A stretch of DNA of 10,000 nucleotides. Origin: Halisarca cf. caerulea. Taxonomy: Eukaryota; Porifera; Demospongiae; Chondrillida; Halisarcidae. Location: assembly GCA_963170055.1 (NCBI GenBank), contig CAUJGJ010000004.1, forward strand, positions 267,501-277,500, in the 5' to 3' direction. The translations under genes were made by a program, and so were the position numbers. Positions within the stretch are counted from its first letter, which is position 1. The number at the start of each line of letters is the position of its first letter. The notes beneath the pieces were generated by a model. It did no database searches. It was not told where the DNA came from and saw only the letters and a program-made list of their open reading frames with translations. Shown piece by piece: positions 6,981 to 10,000 of this stretch.

Positions 6981-8333
6981 TCACTGTGCTGTGTCCCATT
7001 TCCCTTCCTTTATCAGTCTTTCCTTCTCCTTCTTGACAAACTGCAACCGCTGATGCTGAGAACAAAGGGATAAGAAGCAGACGTCAACTAACATGACACC
7101 CTACATGACACACTCTACATGCACCTCGTCACTGCCTTGACACCTTAACACTACATACATCAGTTTCTCTACTTCCCTAGCCATGATGTTATACTTGAAG
7201 ATGATTGTGGTATTTAGTATTGGTCAGCATGTGCTTGAAATCCTTCTTTTTGCTCTTTGGTGATAGCACAACTGTTCATTATAAGCACAATTGTGCAATA
7301 TAAGTACCACCGTTTATTATAAGCACCACTGTTCATTATAAGCACCACTGTTCATTATAAGCACAATTGTGCAATATAAGTACCACTGTTTATTACATAT
7401 AAGCACCACTGTTCATTATAAGCACAACTGTTCATTATAAGCACAATTGTGCAATATAAGCAGCACTGTTTATTATAAGGACCACTGTTTATTATAAGCA
7501 CCACTGTTCATTATAAGCACCACTGTTCATTGTGCTGTCTAATGCACAAAATGTACCTTACTAGGTAGTCTCGCGTAGCCCAGACCATGCTTTCTGCTCC
7601 TTTTTTATATGATGACATCATTTTGTCGTGACAAAATGACATCATCATCTAAAAAGGAGCGAAATGCGTGTTCTGGGCTACACAAGACTACTTACTAGGT
7701 ACGTACTAGTCCCCCATTGCCAGACCTGTTTTCATGTTTACTACAATTTGAGGGAAACAGAAGTGAAGAGTAAAGGATAACAGGCCTAGCTACACAACAC
7801 TGTCAAGTCAATGTGCTTGCTATCAATGTTTATCAGTCACAATATGCACCGTGATGCACCTCATTGTTCCCACTCAAGTCCTAGGTGAAGTTCCCTTGGT
7901 ATAACCATAGACACTCTATACTACATAGTATAGAGTGTCTATGGTATAACAGTACATCAAATCACTTCCATCTTTGCATTGCTTTCCAGGATGACTTTCA
8001 TGTATTGAAAAACAAATGATGTCTCCTCCTCCCCAACCGAAGGACATACAGTACTCATTATATCGGAAATAAAACAACGATGGCTAGCAAAATATTATAA
8101 TCTACACTCATGCATTGCTATGCTAGCGAAAAGTGTACCGAAGTTGGTATTCAGAGAGTAAATGCAAAACTTACCATTTTTCTTCCATGAAGGCATTCCA
8201 TGTAGTCTTCTTTTTCAAAATTACATTTGCTTGCAGCTAAACGTCTACCGTTATCAGTAATACATTTCATGTAATCCTGCCAAAACGAATAACAACGTCC
8301 TCGACCACCAAAGGCTCCAAACCCCTGTACCAT
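6981..8333 (-). CDS. NDUFS5: NADH dehydrogenase iron-sulfur protein 5 (complex I 15-kDa subunit), two coding exons
   Basis: Exon 1 (8333-8175) and exon 2 (7055-6981) join in phase 0 to give 77 residues. The intron 8174-7056 has GTAAGT and a pyrimidine-rich TTGTTCTCAG acceptor on the - strand. Exon 1 holds GRCYSFWQDYMKC and KCNFEKEDYMECL: cysteines 14, 24, 37 and 47 form a twin CX9C CHCH hairpin, oxidised by the Mia40 route in the mitochondrial intermembrane space. Exon 2 ends with KKEKERLIKEGKW, matching the RKQRDKLIKEGKY tail typical of NDUFS5, and the spacing from the last Cys to LIKEGK equals that of the human protein as I recall it. The subunit sits on the intermembrane face of complex I. 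The ATG is the first after an in-frame TAG at 8366-8364. The protein is shorter than the roughly 106 residues of mammals, lacking much of the N-terminus before the first Cys. It is transcribed divergently from RPS7. Confidence 0.87.
7264..7530. repeat. 19-bp tandem array with a four-unit higher-order pattern
   Basis: About 14 units of 19 bp, mostly TATAAGCACCACTGTTCAT, lie in the NDUFS5 intron. Three unit types recur. A is ...CACTGTTCAT, B is TATAAGCACAATTGTGCAA with the palindrome GCACAATTGTGC, and C is TATAAGTACCACTGTTTAT. They follow in the order A-B-C-A-A-B-C-A-A-B-C-C-A-A, a 76-bp (4 x 19) superrepeat. One 4-bp insertion follows the seventh unit. Confidence 0.9.
7557..7699. mobile_element. 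fold-back miniature element with 9-bp target duplication
   Basis: The element spans 7566-7690 (125 bp) and is nearly all inverted repeat. A 62-nt left arm begins TAGTCTCGCGTAGCCCAGA, the inverted right arm begins TAGTCTTGTGTAGCCCAGA, and only two bases (GT) separate the arms. By hand about 51 of 62 positions pair. It is flanked by a perfect 9-bp direct repeat, CTTACTAGG, at 7557-7565 and 7691-7699. Long inverted termini with a 9-bp duplication are typical of Mutator-like non-autonomous elements. Ends of the TAGTCTCGCGTAGCC type seem familiar to me from sponge genomic DNA, which I cannot check here. It lies in the NDUFS5 intron and would form a long RNA hairpin in the pre-mRNA. Confidence 0.85.
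7898..7950. repeat. perfect 20-bp hairpin between 8-bp direct repeats
   Basis: ACCATAGACACTCTATACTA (7904-7923) and its exact reverse complement (7926-7945) are separated by two bases. The flanks are the 8-bp direct repeat GGTATAAC (7898-7905 and 7943-7950), overlapping the stem ends. It looks like a tiny fold-back insertion with an 8-bp target duplication (hAT-like in length), but could also be a replication-generated palindrome. The loop is too short for a normal microRNA precursor. Confidence 0.8.
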
Positions 8334-8440
8334 CTTTTTATCCCGTTTACAACGAGTAAAACCCTACTATTAGTGGTACTCCATATCTGCCATGGAGTAC
8401 TTAGTCACGCCCCTTTAGTATCCTTGTTCCACGAGGGAAG
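8334..8440. promoter_or_regulatory. shared bidirectional promoter of NDUFS5 and RPS7, with RPS7 5' UTR exon
   Basis: The two genes are head to head with 234 bp between their start codons. The interval holds a 9-bp inverted repeat GTACTCCAT/ATGGAGTAC with a 7-base spacer (8376-8400) and a CACGCCCC GC/KLF-type box at 8406-8413. The pyrimidine-rich TCCTTGTTCC (8421-8430) is a likely start for a TOP-type ribosomal protein mRNA, which would begin at a C near 8422. The presumed non-coding RPS7 exon 1 ends at GGGAAG 8440 before a GTAAGT donor. No TATA box is seen on the RPS7 side. Confidence 0.65.
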
Positions 8441-8567
8441 GTAAGTCTTCCAACGTGTTTTTTCATCTTCATGCTATGGTTCTTCAAGGAACCTATCGAG
8501 TTGTTTTCTCATCGTTATAAAGAAAATGCTCTTTTATTTATATGTTCATACTGTTTTCGTTATCTAG

Positions 8568-8881
8568 ATGGCTACCAAAATTATAAAACCGAATGGAGAA
8601 CGACCGGATAAGTTTGAGGAGACTGTAGCACAGGTATGGGACGCTACCCGTTGTGCAGAGGGGAAAGTTACCTTGATTATGTACCTTCATATGTTCTAGG
8701 CTCTGCTCGAGTTGGAAGCTAATCCCGACATTCGTGCTAGTCTTAGAGAACTGTTCATAATGGGAGCTAAAGTGAGTCGAACTTCATTGTCCAACCAATG
8801 CACATAGCAAGTTGATTATTGCTTGCAGATGGAGGTATTGTGTTTGTCCTTGCCTGATCATATTCATGCATATTGTTCTTG

Positions 8882-8937
<56 letters not shown>

Positions 8938-9144
8938 TTCTCACATGTCTTGTGATTGAGGCAACCCTACCACCCCCCCTCTCCCCCTCTTCCCCTCAAA
9001 AAGGAGATAGAGGTAGCCAGCAAAAAGGCCATTATCCTGTACATCCCAGTCCGTCTCCAGCGCCAGTTTCAGAAGATTCAGGTCAGACTAATGCGAGAGC
9101 TGGAGAAGAAGTTTAGTGGACGAACTGTTGTCTTCCTTACATGG
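8568..9144 (+). CDS. RPS7: 40S ribosomal protein eS7 (N-terminal half, continues beyond the window)
   Basis: Three coding exons encode residues 1-93 of about 192. Exon 8568-8633 encodes [20 protein letters not shown] and AQ, exon 8700-8771 encodes [20 protein letters not shown] and MGAK, and exon 9004-9144 encodes [16 protein letters not shown] to [11 protein letters not shown]. All junctions are phase 0 with GT..AG introns (8634-8699, 8772-9003). A 5' UTR intron, 8441-8567 (GTAAGT..TATCTAG), puts the ATG exactly at the start of the exon. The sequence matches animal eS7, including KPNGE.PD.FE, ALLELE, RELFI and [17 protein letters not shown]. The protein is a small-subunit component needed for 18S rRNA processing. 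Intron 4 begins with GTGAGT at 9145; the exon encoding RRILPKP..., expected next, is not found before position 10000, so that intron is longer than 855 bp. The last codon, Trp, replaces the usual Gln-type residue and depends on the chosen donor. Confidence 0.96.
8886..8936. repeat. (GT)25 microsatellite in RPS7 intron 3
   Basis: An uninterrupted GT run in the middle of the 232-bp intron, followed by a C-rich polypyrimidine stretch leading to the acceptor AG at 9002-9003. It makes apparent reading frames that are artefacts. Confidence 0.98.

Positions 9145-9148
<4 letters not shown>

Positions 9149-9226
<78 letters not shown>
9149..9226. repeat. (GT)20(GC)4(GT)15 tract at the 5' end of RPS7 intron 4
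   Basis: The tract begins within the splice donor itself (GTGAGTGTGT...). Seventy-eight bases of strictly alternating purine and pyrimidine with a GC centre have strong Z-DNA potential. Confidence 0.97.
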
Positions 9227-9227
<1 letters not shown>

Positions 9228-9462
9228 GTGCCCACCTTGCACCAGTAGAAGAATGAATGTCTGTGCTTATAGTGTATTCACTGTGTTCACTATCTCCAAG
9301 CCTTCCACCATATTATTGTCGTCCAGCTGTAGCCACATGCTAAGGTTTACTCTGATGGACACTGTACAGAGTTGTCATGTATTATTGGAGTTATCGTGTG
9401 GTCTGCAGGGCTCTCTTGGGTGGTGATAGTATTTCTGTTCCTAGTTATGATTGCTGGTAGTG
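9227..9462. other. RPS7 intron 4 sequence, nothing recognised
   Basis: No continuation exon of RPS7 and no clear C/D or H/ACA snoRNA boxes were seen. A long frame crossing the GT tract here is a repeat artefact. Confidence 0.55.
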
Positions 9463-9620
9463 TACAGTTACACCTGGGTTATCCAGCACTGGGTTATCTG
9501 AAAACCTCTTTTATCCAACACTGGTTTATCTAAAAACCTCTTATCCAACACTGGTTTATCTGAAAACCTCATTTTATATGACACTAGTTTATCTTACACC
9601 TCGTTTATCCATCACTCTGT
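9463..9620. mobile_element. one end of a pogo/Tigger-like element with a degenerate subterminal array
   Basis: TA then CAGTTACACCTGGGTTATCC at 9463-9484 is followed by a degenerate array of TTTATC/TTATCC and ACCTC words: GGGTTATCTGAAAACCTC (9491-9508), TTTATCTAAAAACCTC (9525-9540), TTTATCTGAAAACCTC (9554-9569) and later decayed copies. The repeat period is about 30-36 bp. Repeats of the type CTCGTTTATCCGACACTGG are usual in pogo/Tigger termini. No inverted partner end was found downstream, so this is a solo end, or the right end lies beyond or was replaced by the minisatellite. Confidence 0.6.
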
Positions 9621-9728
9621 TTTCAATCCCTATCATCAAGAATCCACAGCGTTCTACCACCTAGTTGTGCACCCTTCGTGAAGGTAGACCCGGGAGTGAC
9701 ATTGCGTTTGATAGGTTTTTTCATAGTG

Positions 9729-10000
9729 TTACTACCATTAGGTACACTGTGTGCTACAATGTTAGTACCATTAGGTACACTGTGTGCTACAATGTTAGTA
9801 CCATTAGGTACACTGTGTGCTACAATGTTAGTACCATTAGGTACACTGTGTGCTACAATGTTAGTACCATTAGGTACACTGTGTGCTACAATGTTACTAC
9901 CATTAGGTGCACTGTGTGCTACAATGTTACTACCATTAGGTACACTGTGTGCTACAATGTTACTACCATTAGGTACACTGTGTGCTACAATGTTACTACC
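9729..10000. repeat. 33-bp minisatellite, more than eight copies, running off the window
   Basis: Units start at 9729 and every 33 bp thereafter, containing ACCATTAGGTACACTGTGTG followed by CTACAATG. Copies 2-5 begin TTAGTACC while copy 1 and copies 6 onward begin TTACTACC, and copy 6 has one extra change (GGTGCAC). The array is otherwise uniform, indicating recent expansion. It lies in RPS7 intron 4. Confidence 0.97.

Noticed and set aside
7264..7530. CRISPR array
   Set aside because: Units are contiguous 19-mers without unique spacers, in a eukaryotic intron.
7898..7950. microRNA precursor
   Set aside because: The loop is two bases and the stem 20 bp, too small for a Drosha/Dicer-type precursor.
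8441..9003. snoRNA genes in the RPS7 introns
   Set aside because: Introns of ribosomal protein genes often host them, but no paired C/D boxes or H/ACA boxes could be found.
8886..9426. Frames of 76 and 156 codons across the RPS7 introns
   Set aside because: They contain the true RPS7 exon 4 in part, but are otherwise intronic GT repeats; canonical splice sites and eS7 similarity explain the region better.
9588..10000. Open frame through the 33-bp minisatellite, giving an 11-residue periodic protein
   Set aside because: A 33-bp period keeps any stop-free frame open; two of the three forward frames are open, and the region lies in an RPS7 intron without splice or start signals.

Overview
This window is metazoan nuclear DNA. 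It carries a canonical cytoplasmic actin, spliced genes with GT..AG introns, a CArG (serum response factor) box, AATAAA-type polyadenylation signals, long GT microsatellites and many short inverted-repeat elements. Short intergenic distances, intronless actins, many TA-flanked miniature elements and a retroelement tail of a kind I associate with sponge and cnidarian genomes suggest an early-branching animal, most likely a demosponge. The taxon is an inference.

Left part (1-5760): three genes on the + strand, all linked to actin. The last exon of a proline-rich, acidic-tailed protein with a WH2-like actin-binding segment (3-638) is followed by an intact, intronless cytoplasmic actin (1221-2351). 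About 2.3 kb further on lies an intronless, very divergent actin-like gene (4665-5723). That protein keeps the actin scaffold and C-terminus but has lost the DNase-I loop, the hydrophobic plug and key ATPase residues. The stretch between the two actins holds two miniature inverted-repeat elements with TA target duplications, a (GT)29 tract, a T-run/G-run block and the 3' end of a retroelement reading frame.

Middle (5760-6980): non-coding, with a third TA-flanked miniature element (6135-6350), poly-G tracts and simple repeats.

Right part (6981-10000): a head-to-head housekeeping pair. NDUFS5, a twin-CX9C subunit of mitochondrial complex I, is on the - strand in two coding exons. RPS7, a 40S ribosomal protein, is on the + strand; its first 93 codons lie here in three coding exons and the gene runs off the right edge. 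They share a promoter of about 100-230 bp containing a 9-bp inverted repeat and a GC/KLF-type box. The 1.1-kb NDUFS5 intron carries a 19-bp tandem array with a four-unit higher-order pattern, a 125-bp fold-back element with a perfect 9-bp target duplication, and a 20-bp perfect hairpin between 8-bp direct repeats. RPS7 intron 4 starts with a GT/GC tract touching the 5' splice site and holds a pogo-like terminal repeat array and a 33-bp minisatellite.

The most unusual item is the divergent actin-like protein. Its sequence predicts an actin fold unable to make normal filaments, encoded next to a true actin and a probable WH2 protein.
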